From NCBI GenBank assembly GCA_021323655.1, contig JAJPKO010000018.1, positions 1-64,000 on the forward strand: DNA of 64,000 nt, in the 5' to 3' direction. Shown here piece after piece: positions 30,308 to 37,973 of the stretch; position 1 is the stretch's first letter, and every line of letters begins with the position of its first letter. The translations under genes and the position numbers were made by a program. This DNA comes from Acidobacteriaceae bacterium (GTDB lineage: Bacteria; Acidobacteriota; Terriglobia; Terriglobales; Acidobacteriaceae). The notes under the pieces are model-generated. The model searched no databases. It had not been told where the DNA came from and saw only the letters and a list, made by a program, of their open reading frames with translations.

Positions 30308-31318
30308 TTAGACACTCTGTTCTATTTGATGTAACCAGCGCACTTTTTGTTCCGCTGGAAGAAAACTCGCTTCAATGGAATTGGATGCCAGTTCGCGCAG
30401 ATGCTCCTGCGTAAAACCAAATTCGTTATGCGCCAGCAGAAACTCCTCTTCCAGATTGCTGCCAAACATCGCCGGGTCATCCGAATTCAGCGTTACCATC
30501 AGCCCCGAATCAAAATACTTCCGCACCGGATGGTCCACGACTCGGGCACAGCACCCTGTCCGAAGATTTGATGTCATGCAAATCTCTACAGGGACCTGCC
30601 GCTGGGCAAGCACATGCATCAGCTCCGGATCCTGAACGGCCGTCAGCGCATGGCCCAGCCGCTCTGCGCCAATGTTCAATGCGCCCCAGATGCTCTCTGG
30701 CCCTGCCGCCTCCCCCGCATGGACGGTCAGGTGCAGTCCCGAATCCTTCGCTTCGCGGTATAAATCACGAAAGAGCTCAGCTGGCCCGCGCCGCTCGTCT
30801 CCGCCAATGCCGATGCCGACAATGCTGGGATGCTCGCGCTTCATCTCCGCAGCCTTGCGGAAAACACGCGCCGCGGGTTCTGCTCCGAAATGGCGGACGG
30901 CATCGAAGATCCAGTACAGGCTTATGCCAAACTCCTGCTCTGCCCGGACGCGCGCCCGCTCCATGCCTGCAAACAGCGGCTCAAACTCGGACCGGCCCCA
31001 GAAGTAAATCACCCCGGCCGCCACATACACCTCAGCGTGAACAACACCGTGTGAGGCGAGCTGTTCGGCCATTCTGTAAGTAATCAGCTCATAGTCTTCC
31101 GCCGTCCGCAGCCGTTCTGAGACGGCCTTGAACGCCATCAGAAACCCGGTGAAGTCGGTGTACTGGTAAAGGGCCTCGGCCTGCGTCAGCGTCATTGGTT
31201 CGGCATCGTGCCGGCGGCTCAATTCCACCAGCGTCTCCGGCGCAATCGTACCCTCAAGGTGAAGATGAAGCTCGGCCTTCGGCAGACGGCGAAGGAAAGA
31301 AGCCAACGTAGATGACAT
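30308..31318 (-). CDS. Adenosine-deaminase-family enzyme, possibly aminodeoxyfutalosine deaminase
   Basis: Zinc amidohydrolase of 336 aa. Metal and catalytic residues are visible: HLHLEG near the N-terminus, the third His in LTVHAGEAAGPE (with catalytic Glu), an RLGHA block and the last Asp in VTLNSDDPAMFG. The NSDDPAMF form resembles adenine/aminodeoxyfutalosine deaminases more than classical adenosine deaminase (NTDDP), and many Acidobacteria make menaquinone by the futalosine route. Futalosine-pathway function is therefore my preferred but unproven reading. It is followed closely by a small membrane-protein gene. Confidence 0.85.
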   Translation of the reverse strand: MSSTLASFLRRLPKAELHLHLEGTIAPETLVELSRRHDAEPMTLTQAEALYQYTDFTGFLMAFKAVSERLRTAEDYELITYRMAEQLASHGVVHAEVYVAAGVIYFWGRSEFEPLFAGMERARVRAEQEFGISLYWIFDAVRHFGAEPAARVFRKAAEMKREHPSIVGIGIGGDERRGPAELFRDLYREAKDSGLHLTVHAGEAAGPESIWGALNIGAERLGHALTAVQDPELMHVLAQRQVPVEICMTSNLRTGCCARVVDHPVRKYFDSGLMVTLNSDDPAMFGSNLEEEFLLAHNEFGFTQEHLRELASNSIEASFLPAEQKVRWLHQIEQSV

Positions 31319-31321
31319 TCG

Positions 31322-31428
31322 TTAAACCTGCCCCGGTGAGATGGCCTGAATGCCTGAAAAGCGGAAAATATCTCGCGTATTCAAAGTCAGAATCCGGGAC
31401 TGAAGCCCGAATTGTAGCTGAGGCTGCA
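31322..31428 (-). pseudogene. C-terminal fragment of a PIN-domain (VapC-type) toxin
   Basis: With no start codon, the minus frame ending at TAA 31322 reads ...QLQFGLQSRILTLNTRD followed by IFRFSGIQAISPGQV. ILTLNTRDF.RFPGI is the C-terminal signature of PIN-domain toxins. Only about 35 residues remain. It borders an antitoxin-like fragment on the other strand, so the pair appears to be a decayed, rearranged toxin-antitoxin locus. Confidence 0.5.
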
Positions 31429-31473
31429 CTGCGTGGAATTACGGTAGAGCAATATCTCTGGCCCGAGTTCTAA
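31402..31473 (+). pseudogene. Antitoxin-like C-terminal fragment
   Basis: The plus frame ending at TAA 31471 reads EARIVAEAALRGITVEQYL, then WPEF. This resembles the helix found in antitoxins encoded beside PIN toxins ('EARL.AEA.ARG.S.EQYL'). There is no start codon and it partly overlaps the toxin fragment on the opposite strand, so one of the two readings may be coincidental near the junction. Confidence 0.35.
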
Positions 31474-31539
31474 CTGTACAGTCATGCGTGTCCTTCTGAA
31501 TTGAGAGTATCGCAAGGCAGTGACAGATTTCCAGAAGCG

Positions 31540-33099
31540 CTAAGATCGAAAACGCGGAGGGCAGAACTCACTCCGCTTGCGGCTGTAGAAGAAGTAAATT
31601 ACCAGCCCAATCCCCAGCCACACAAAGAACCGCAGCCATGTCATAATCGGTAGACCCGCCATCAGCAGCACGCAGAAGAAGATGCTCAGCACGGGAAACA
31701 CCGGCCCTCCGGGGCAGCGGAAACTCCGGTGGCGTCCCGGGTCTTTGTAGCGCAGGATCAGCACCCCAGCCGAAACCAGCACAAACGCAAAGAGCGTCCC
31801 AATGTTTGAAAGATCAGAGAATGTGCCAATGTCCAGCAGTCCCGCCGGGACGCCCACCACAATGCCCGCCACCCAGGTAGAAACCGCAGGCGTGCGATAA
31901 CGCGGATGCACCTTTGAGAAGACCGCCGGCAGCAACCGGTCGCGCGACATGGCAAACCAGACCCGCGCCTGCCCGATCTGGAAGACCAGAATGGACGAGA
32001 TCATCCCCAGCAGTGCGCCAATCAGAATGACCAGCCGCCCCCAGTGCAGTGTCTCGCTATGGTTCGTCGCAGAGAGCTTTCGCAGCGTATTCACCACCGG
32101 AGCAGCATCGCCCACCAGCGTGTTCCACTTGACCAGCCCGGTCAGCACCACCGCTACTCCGATATAGAGCACCGTGCAGATCAGCAGTGTCGCCAGTATC
32201 CCGATCGGCACATCGCGCTGCGGGTTCCTGCACTCTTCCGCCGCCGTTGAAACTGAATCAAAGCCAATATATGTGAAGAAGATGATGGACCCGCCCGTCA
32301 GCAGCCCCGACCATCCATTTGGATAAAACGGATGCCAGTTTGATGGGTGAATAAAGTGCGCGCCAAAGGCGATAAAGATCAGGATGGCCGCAATCTTCAG
32401 CAGCACCATGATATTGTTCGTTTCCGCCGATTCGCGAATGCCGCGCACCAGCACCACTGTCAACACCATCACGACGAGAAACGCCGGCCAGTTAAAGCCG
32501 AAATGCCACCCTGGCGCATACAGCGTATTTCCGTGAAAATCCTGAAGTCCGCTGGGCAGATAAGCCGGAGAAATCCACCGCGCAGACGGGTGGATCCCGA
32601 GCCAGTCCATCAGGTCCACAATATGCGCCGCAAACCCAACGCACACCGCCATATTTGAGAAGGCGTACTCCAGGATCAGGTCCCAGCCGATGATCCAGGC
32701 AATCAGTTCGCCCAGTGTGGCATAGGTATACGTATAAGCCGACCCGGCAATTGGAATCATCGAAGCCAACTCGGCGTAACAAAGCCCGGTGAAGGCGCAC
32801 ACAATCGCTACCAGCACTAGAGACAGCGCCAGCGCCGGTCCTGCCCCGGGCCGCCCCACCAGGGCCGTGTGATGCACCAGATAATCCAGAACAGGGGTGT
32901 TCAGAATAGAGGAAGTATCAAACTGCTCGCCCGCAATCGCAGTTCCGATCACCGTAAAGATGCCCGAACCAATGACTGCCCCAATCCCCAGCGCAGTCAG
33001 GGACCACGGCCCCAGCGTTTTCTTCAGGCTGTGTTCCGGCGCTTCAGAATCGCTGATGAGCTTGTCTATAGATTTTCGGGCGAAGACTTGATACGACAG
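31540..33099 (-). CDS. APC-superfamily amino acid permease (CTG start)
   Basis: Inner-membrane amino-acid/proton transporter of 519 aa with 12 or more helices, related to cationic amino acid transporters. The family hallmark lies at the very N-terminus: KKTLGPWSLTALGIGAVIGS then GIF. It is followed by CYAELASMIPIAGSAYTYTYATLGELIAWIIGWDLILEYAF. The first ATG/GTG/TTG codon in frame is GTG 32952, which would cut the first helix in half. The frame is open back to TAA 33118-33120, and the only sensible start is CTG 33097-33099 with AGGAG exactly 7 bases upstream. I therefore annotate a CTG start. Substrate unknown. Confidence 0.85.
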   Translation of the reverse strand: MSYQVFARKSIDKLISDSEAPEHSLKKTLGPWSLTALGIGAVIGSGIFTVIGTAIAGEQFDTSSILNTPVLDYLVHHTALVGRPGAGPALALSLVLVAIVCAFTGLCYAELASMIPIAGSAYTYTYATLGELIAWIIGWDLILEYAFSNMAVCVGFAAHIVDLMDWLGIHPSARWISPAYLPSGLQDFHGNTLYAPGWHFGFNWPAFLVVMVLTVVLVRGIRESAETNNIMVLLKIAAILIFIAFGAHFIHPSNWHPFYPNGWSGLLTGGSIIFFTYIGFDSVSTAAEECRNPQRDVPIGILATLLICTVLYIGVAVVLTGLVKWNTLVGDAAPVVNTLRKLSATNHSETLHWGRLVILIGALLGMISSILVFQIGQARVWFAMSRDRLLPAVFSKVHPRYRTPAVSTWVAGIVVGVPAGLLDIGTFSDLSNIGTLFAFVLVSAGVLILRYKDPGRHRSFRCPGGPVFPVLSIFFCVLLMAGLPIMTWLRFFVWLGIGLVIYFFYSRKRSEFCPPRFRS

Positions 33100-33106
33100 G
33101 GTCTGG

Positions 33107-33111
33107 CTCCT
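33107..33111 (-). promoter_or_regulatory. Ribosome binding site that decides a CTG start
   Basis: AGGAG on the minus strand, seven bases before the CTG codon at 33097-33099 of the permease gene. No conventional start codon is in frame between this site and position 32952. Confidence 0.7.
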
Positions 33112-33140
33112 GCGGACTTAATGAGGGGAGTGTACCCGCT

Positions 33141-33168
33141 CAGGGCCTGCTCTGCAAAACAGGCCCTG
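33141..33168. terminator. Hairpin between the permease and the small basic protein
   Basis: CAGGGCCTG and CAGGCCCTG form a 9-bp stem (with one internal mismatch) around a 10-base loop, eight bases after the stop codon of the 51-residue protein. It lacks a T run, so termination is only possible. Confidence 0.4.
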
Positions 33169-33175
33169 ACGCGCA

Positions 33176-33331
33176 CTAGCGTTTGCTCTGGCCACGCACC
33201 AGCTTCTTTACCTTCTTCTTGTTCGATCCGCGTGGCGTGGTACGCTTCGGTTTCGGGGCGGCCTTCTTGCGCGCCGCGCGCTTCACTTTTTTACGTTCTT
33301 CTTTGTTCTCGATCTTCTTTGTATTTGCCAT
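33176..33331 (-). CDS. 51-residue highly basic protein
   Basis: A short gene with an ideal ribosome binding site (AAGGAGAAG) just before its ATG. The product MANTKKIENKEERKKVKRAA continues with RKKAAPKPKR, RGSNKKKVKKLVRG and ends QSKR. About 40 percent of residues are Lys or Arg, with a predicted pI well above 11. It resembles small ribosome-associated or nucleic-acid-binding proteins in composition, but I recognise no family. It lies between the permease and uvrD genes on the same strand. Confidence 0.7.
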   Translation of the reverse strand: MANTKKIENKEERKKVKRAARKKAAPKPKRTTPRGSNKKKVKKLVRGQSKR

Positions 33332-33378
33332 TCTTCTCCTTCAGGCAAGGCCCATCCGCACACTCCACAAATTTCTTC

Positions 33379-33412
33379 GTCCTGAGCGGAGCGAAGCGAG
33401 GTCGAAGGACCT
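33379..33412. repeat. Family 1 dispersed repeat
   Basis: CGTCCTGAGCGGAGCGAAGC followed by GAGGTCGAAGGACC, the fullest intergenic copy of family 1 here, between the small basic protein gene and uvrD. Confidence 0.7.
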
Positions 33413-33435
33413 GCATTTTCCATTTTCGGTGCAGA

Positions 33436-36036
33436 TTACAGCCGCTCAAGCTGGGCAAATTTCTCCACCAGCTTTTTCACACCGAACCTTGTAAATTGTA
33501 CCGTGACTTTGGCGTCTTCCCCATCTCCCTCGCGCCGGAAGACCACACCTTCTCCATATTTCGGGTGCCGCACCCGCTGCCCGCTCTTCAGACCCGCAGA
33601 GCCCTTCGGCGCAGCCGTCTCTGCTTTGGGCCGTGAAACAGGCACCTTTCCCCGCCCGCCAAAAAACCGGGCAATATTATCAAAGGAGTCCCCGCCGCGT
33701 TCGCGAGCCGTCGGACGCTGGTCTTCGTCCTCGTAGTTGTAATGCCGGCTGCCTTCAAAATCATCGCTGTATTGCGAACGCCTGCGCACCCAGGAAGGCT
33801 GCTGCGTTGAAGCAGCGGCATACCCGCCCCAGCTCGACGCCGGACGCTGCCCGCCGCTCAGATCTTCCAGCAGGTGCGGCGGCACTTCTTCCAGGAACCG
33901 CGATGGCATCGAGGCCTCTGGCATGTCACTCCCATAGCGCCTGCGATATCGCGCCCGCGTCAGCACCAGCACATCCATCGCACGCGTCATGCCAACATAG
34001 GCCAGCCGCCGCTCCTCTTCCATCTGCTCCGGATCGTTCAGCGTGCGTGAATGCGGAAAAAGCCCCTCCTCCATTCCGGCCAGCAGAACCAGGGGAAACT
34101 CCAGCCCTTTCGCCGCATGCAGCGTCATCAGGGTCACGCGTGAGTTGGCATCGTACTGGTCGGTATCACTCACCAGTGCGGCATGGTCCAGAAATTCGTC
34201 CAGCGTCTCGCTGCGCTCCTGCGCATCCTGCGCCGCATTGGCCAGTTCCTTCAGGTTCTCAATTCTTGAGAAGGCCTCCGGAGTACCCTCTTCCTCCAGC
34301 GCGCGAATGTACCCACTCCGGTCAATAATGAAGCGGATCAGCTCCGGAAGGGTCGCTGCATCCCCAGGCTTGCGGAAGCCAGTGTCCTCTGCTTCAGCAT
34401 CAGCTTTGCTCCCCACCTCTTCTTCGAATGGATTGAACGAAACATCATCTGAGAATGCGAACCCGTGCTGTGTCTCGTTCCCAAAATCAAAGCTGGTGTC
34501 TTCATCAGAAGAATCCGGGGTGCCCAATCCTTCGCCTTGCGAAGGGTGGGATGCGCTCTCCACATCGCCACTCAGCTTCTCCGCCATCCGCCCCGTGATC
34601 ATCGCCCGCGCATCTTCAATCAGCTTGCGAAAGCCATCCAGCGCAATGCACGCGCGGGTTGGAACAAGCCTCTCCGCCAGCGCGCGTTCGATCGCCGTCC
34701 ATGTGCTCGTGCCCGTTTCCAGCGCGATCCGTTCCAGTGTCTCCAGCGTGGCTTTGCCAATGCCGCGCGCCGGAACATTAATCACGCGCTGCAAGGCAAT
34801 CGAGTCATGCGGGTTCTGCACCAGCTTGAGATAACTCAGCAGGTCTTTAATCTCAGCGCGCTCATAGAACGAAAATCCGCCCACCATCGTGTAGCTGATG
34901 CCATAACGCCGCAGCGCCTCTTCCACCAGGCGCGACTGCGAATTGGTCCGATACAGCACCGCCACCCGCACATCCTCGTTTTCCTGCCCCGCCCTGCGCA
35001 GGTATTTCTGGATGTAATCGGCGACAAACAGTGCTTCGTTTTCGCCATCCGGAGCTTCATAGTAGCCAATCTTCGCGCCGCCTTCGCGGGCCGTCCACAA
35101 GCGCTTGCCCTTGCGCTGCGAGTTGCGCGCCACCACTGCCCCTGCCGCTTCCAGAATGATGCCGGTCGAGCGGTAGTTCTGCTCCAGGCGAACCACCTTT
35201 GCGTTAGGGAAGTCCTTCTCAAACTCAAGAATGTTGCGGATGTCCGCGCCGCGCCAGGAGTAGATGCTCTGGTCCTCATCGCCCACCACGCAAACGTTCT
35301 TCGCTTCCCCGGCAAGCAGCTTCATCAGCTCATACTGTGGACGGTTTGTGTCCTGATATTCATCAATCAGCAGATAACGATAGCGCCGGTTGTACTTCTC
35401 GCGGACCTCGGAAGAGACCTTCAGCAACCGCACCGCTTCCAGCAGCAGATCGTCGAAGTCCATCGCATTGTTCTTGCGCAGTTCTTTCCTGTACGACTCA
35501 AAGATGTGCGCAACCTTCTCGCTGATGGGGTCCGCCGATTGCAGGTAATACTCCTGCGGGTCAATCATGTGGTTCTTCGCCCAGGAGATGCGCGAGAGCA
35601 CCACGCGCGGCGTCAATTGCTTGTCATCCAACCCCATCCGCCGCATAATCTGCTTCACCAGGTTCTGCTGGTCGCTTTCATCATAGATAGCAAAGGTCTT
35701 CGTCAGCCCTTCATTGCCAACGCGCAGTGCCTCAATGTCCCGGCGCAGCATGCGCACGCAAAAGGAGTGAAACGTCGCAATCAGCGGCTTCGCCAGTGTC
35801 GAATGTCCAATGAGCTTCTCAACGCGCTCGCCCATCTCCGCCGCGGCCTTGTTCGTAAACGTCACGGCAAGAATCGAATCAGGAGCCACACCGCGCTCAT
35901 GGATCAGGTAAGCGATGCGATGGGTAATCACACGTGTCTTGCCCGACCCCGCGCCGGCAAGAATCAGGACCGGGCCGTCCACGGCCTCTACCGCTGCCCT
36001 TTGCTGCGGATTCAATTTGTCGAGTAACTGCTGCAA
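33436..36036 (-). CDS. UvrD/PcrA-type superfamily 1 DNA helicase
   Basis: 3'-5' ATP-dependent helicase of 866 aa for repair and replication-conflict resolution. SF1 motifs are in order: Q-motif LNPQQRAAV, Walker A ILAGAGSGKTRV, motif Ia TFTNKAAAEM, motif II LLIDEYQDTN, motif III VVGDEDQSIYSWRGAD, motif IV LEQNYRST, motif V VTLMTLHAAKGLEFPLV and motif VI AYVGMTRA. The C-terminal tail GQRVRHPKYGEGVV is the Tudor-like RNA-polymerase-contact domain of PcrA. The start is TTG. Residues about 496-505 (SHPSQGEGLG) are encoded by a family 2 repeat inside an unusually long acidic linker (about 488-550) in the 2B region. Confidence 0.96.
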   Translation of the reverse strand: MQQLLDKLNPQQRAAVEAVDGPVLILAGAGSGKTRVITHRIAYLIHERGVAPDSILAVTFTNKAAAEMGERVEKLIGHSTLAKPLIATFHSFCVRMLRRDIEALRVGNEGLTKTFAIYDESDQQNLVKQIMRRMGLDDKQLTPRVVLSRISWAKNHMIDPQEYYLQSADPISEKVAHIFESYRKELRKNNAMDFDDLLLEAVRLLKVSSEVREKYNRRYRYLLIDEYQDTNRPQYELMKLLAGEAKNVCVVGDEDQSIYSWRGADIRNILEFEKDFPNAKVVRLEQNYRSTGIILEAAGAVVARNSQRKGKRLWTAREGGAKIGYYEAPDGENEALFVADYIQKYLRRAGQENEDVRVAVLYRTNSQSRLVEEALRRYGISYTMVGGFSFYERAEIKDLLSYLKLVQNPHDSIALQRVINVPARGIGKATLETLERIALETGTSTWTAIERALAERLVPTRACIALDGFRKLIEDARAMITGRMAEKLSGDVESASHPSQGEGLGTPDSSDEDTSFDFGNETQHGFAFSDDVSFNPFEEEVGSKADAEAEDTGFRKPGDAATLPELIRFIIDRSGYIRALEEEGTPEAFSRIENLKELANAAQDAQERSETLDEFLDHAALVSDTDQYDANSRVTLMTLHAAKGLEFPLVLLAGMEEGLFPHSRTLNDPEQMEEERRLAYVGMTRAMDVLVLTRARYRRRYGSDMPEASMPSRFLEEVPPHLLEDLSGGQRPASSWGGYAAASTQQPSWVRRRSQYSDDFEGSRHYNYEDEDQRPTARERGGDSFDNIARFFGGRGKVPVSRPKAETAAPKGSAGLKSGQRVRHPKYGEGVVFRREGDGEDAKVTVQFTRFGVKKLVEKFAQLERL
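34524..34551. repeat. Family 2 dispersed repeat inside the uvrD/pcrA gene
   Basis: CCAATCCTTCGCCTTGCGAA followed by GGGTGGGA is an inverted-repeat element of family 2, translated in frame as SHPSQGEGLG in the helicase. Confidence 0.6.
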
Positions 36037-36093
36037 AATGATGTCCGGAATGTTCCTGGAAGGCGTTCCCTTCTTCTAGTGTACCGTCCCCGC

Positions 36094-36158
36094 GTCACCC
36101 TGAGGCACAGCAAGCAAGGGATCCGGCTGACCCACCCCTTCGCGCAGCGAGAAGGCGG
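36094..36158. repeat. Adjacent family 1 and family 2 repeats
   Basis: Positions 36094-36125 hold a diverged family 1 copy (CGTCACCCTGAGGCACAGCA...GGGATCC) and 36130-36158 a family 2 copy (ACCCACCCCTTCGCGCAGCG...). They lie in the short space between the divergent uvrD and LOG genes. Confidence 0.5.
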
Positions 36159-36204
36159 AAATCCACGTATCTGAACTACTCCAAAACCAGTTAAACTCCT
36201 CTTG

Positions 36205-36825
36205 ATGCCATCACCCGCGCAACTCCGCATCTGCGTCTTCTGCGGTTCCTCCGAAGCCGCCCATCCGTCGTATGCCCAGGCAGCCAAAGAACTGGGCCAG
36301 CGCATCGCTGCTTCCGGAACGTGCCTCGTCTACGGCGGGGCCACCGTCGGTCTCATGGGCATCGTGGCCGATGCCGCGCTTGCCAGAGGGGCCGAGGTCA
36401 TCGGCGTGATGCCAGATGTATTGATGGACCGCGAAATCGCCCACCCCGGCCTGACGAAACTTCACATCGTCCGCACCATGCACGAGCGCAAGGCGCTCAT
36501 GGCCGACCAGGCTGACGCCTTCATCGCGCTCCCCGGTGGCTACGGAACGCTCGATGAATTCATCGAAATCGTCACCTGGAAGCAGATCAGGGTCCATCAG
36601 AAGCCTTGCATCCTGCTCAATATCAACGGCTATTTTGACGGCCTTCTGACTTTTCTCGACCACGCCGTCGGACAGGGCTTCATCAAGCCTGAAAACCGGG
36701 TCCTCATTCAGGTCGCAGATAGCCCCGAATCAGCGCTCGCGCTGGCCACACCAGCGCCCAAACCAGGTCATCCTGAGCAGAGCAGAGATATCTGTTTGTC
36801 ATCTGAGCAAAGCATCAGATTCTAA
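36205..36825 (+). CDS. LOG family protein (TIGR00730 Rossmann fold)
   Basis: Lysine-decarboxylase-like/LOG protein of 206 aa; characterised members hydrolyse nucleoside 5'-monophosphates such as cytokinin ribotides to free base and ribose phosphate. Visible: ICVFCGSSEAAHPSY, LVYGGATVGLMGIVADAAL and the catalytic motif ALPGGYGTLDEFIE with the Arg in HERKALM. The last 20 residues (HPEQSRDICLSSEQSIRF) come from two tandem family 1 repeats, and the stop codon lies 11 bases inside the convergent PPK2 gene. ATG 36205 is chosen over the preceding TTG. Confidence 0.92.
   Translation: MPSPAQLRICVFCGSSEAAHPSYAQAAKELGQRIAASGTCLVYGGATVGLMGIVADAALARGAEVIGVMPDVLMDREIAHPGLTKLHIVRTMHERKALMADQADAFIALPGGYGTLDEFIEIVTWKQIRVHQKPCILLNINGYFDGLLTFLDHAVGQGFIKPENRVLIQVADSPESALALATPAPKPGHPEQSRDICLSSEQSIRF
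36767..36825. repeat. Two tandem family 1 repeats forming the 3' end of the LOG gene
   Basis: GTCATCCTGAGCAGAGCAGA (from 36767) and TTTGTCATCTGAGCAAAGCA (from 36796) are successive diverged copies of family 1. They supply the C-terminal codons and the stop of the LOG gene. Confidence 0.6.
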
Positions 36826-37624
36826 TCTTTTTCGGATTGAACGGCGGCTCCGGATACTTCAGGTCCAGCTTGCCGATCGCCTCCACCAGAATCTCTGAGA
36901 TGGCCACATTCCGGTACCACTTGTGGTCGGCCGGAATGATGTACCACGGCGCAAATTTGCGGCTGGTGTTCTCAATCGCATCCTCATAGGCCTTTGCATA
37001 CTGTGGCCAGAGATGGCGCTCGGCAAAGTCGGCTTCGCTCAGTTTCCAGTGCTTGTCCTTTTCCGCCAGACGCTCTTCCAGCCGGCGCGTCTGCTCCGCC
37101 CGGCTGATGTGCAGATAGAACTTCAGCAGCAGAACATTGTTTTCCGCCAGCATGCGCTCGAAGTCCACAATCTGCCGGAAGCGCTCCTTCAGTTCTTTGC
37201 CGGAAACCTCTTTGTGGACACGCGTGACCAGCACTTCCTCATAGTGCGAGCGGTTAAAGATGGCAATCGTTCCGTATTGCGGAACGACGCGGTGCGCGCG
37301 CCAGAGAAAGTCGTGCTTCAACTCCACCGGCGTGGGTGCTTTGAACGAAGCCACATTGCACGCCTGCGGATTGACTCCGGTAAAGATGTGCTGGATCGTC
37401 CCGTCCTTGCCGGAGGTATCCATGCCTTGCAGCACAATCAGGACAGAGTGCCGGCAATCGGCCGTCAGCATCTCCTGCAGAGCGCCGAGCTTCTGCCGGT
37501 GGCGCTCCAGATCTGCGGCGGCTTCCTCTTTGTTCTGGTAAGGCCCGGTCTTATGGGATGGCGTGTGAGAGAGCCGGACCTTCTGATGCGGTTTGACGAG
37601 ATATGGGCTGGGTATAGGCTTCAC
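36815..37624 (-). CDS. ppk2: Polyphosphate kinase 2 family protein
   Basis: PPK2 enzyme of 269 aa that transfers phosphate between polyphosphate and nucleotides. Walker A QGMDTSGKDGTI, the lid/Walker B segment IFNRSHYEEVLVTRVH and the core WKLSEADF, APWYIIPADHKWYRN match single-domain PPK2 proteins. One-domain members phosphorylate NDPs or AMP/NDP; the exact class (I, II or III) cannot be fixed by eye. It is convergent with the LOG gene and overlaps it by 11 bases. Confidence 0.93.
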   Translation of the reverse strand: MKPIPSPYLVKPHQKVRLSHTPSHKTGPYQNKEEAAADLERHRQKLGALQEMLTADCRHSVLIVLQGMDTSGKDGTIQHIFTGVNPQACNVASFKAPTPVELKHDFLWRAHRVVPQYGTIAIFNRSHYEEVLVTRVHKEVSGKELKERFRQIVDFERMLAENNVLLLKFYLHISRAEQTRRLEERLAEKDKHWKLSEADFAERHLWPQYAKAYEDAIENTSRKFAPWYIIPADHKWYRNVAISEILVEAIGKLDLKYPEPPFNPKKIRI

Positions 37625-37665
37625 AGGCGTACAGTGCTTTCTGGCCGCCTGCTCATGCCGGGAGC

Positions 37666-37878
37666 TTACTTGGTCTGCGCCGTGGTGGCTTCAGACTTCG
37701 TAGCGTTCTCCTGCTTCTCGCTGTCAGACGTGCCAGTCCCTTTGATGCCGTCTTTGAAGCCGCGGAATGCTTCGCCAAGTCCTTTGCCCAGACCGGGCAG
37801 TTTTGAGGGGCCAAAGATCAGCAGCGCGATCGCCAGGATCAGCAGCAGGTGCTCGGGTTTTAGCAGATTGTCCAACAT
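37666..37878 (-). CDS. tatA: Twin-arginine translocase subunit TatA/TatE
   Basis: Small Tat pore subunit of 70 aa. It has a short N-terminal transmembrane helix (LLLILAIALLIFGPSKLP), the Phe-Gly hinge FGPSKLPGLGKGLGEAFRGFKDGI starting an amphipathic helix, and a charged, unstructured tail. TatB and TatC are not in the window, as is common for TatA genes outside E. coli. Confidence 0.93.
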   Translation of the reverse strand: MLDNLLKPEHLLLILAIALLIFGPSKLPGLGKGLGEAFRGFKDGIKGTGTSDSEKQENATKSEATTAQTK

Positions 37879-37973
37879 AAGGGAATACTATCCCACGCGC
37901 AGGGCGTATGGGAACTTCCTCCATTGCCTTTATTGTCGCACAGCACCGGCAATACAGCACCCCGGTGCCTGTC

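Noticed and set aside
34465-36027. Open frame of 520 codons antisense to uvrD/pcrA
   Set aside because: The helicase motifs on the other strand are complete; this frame has no recognisable domain.
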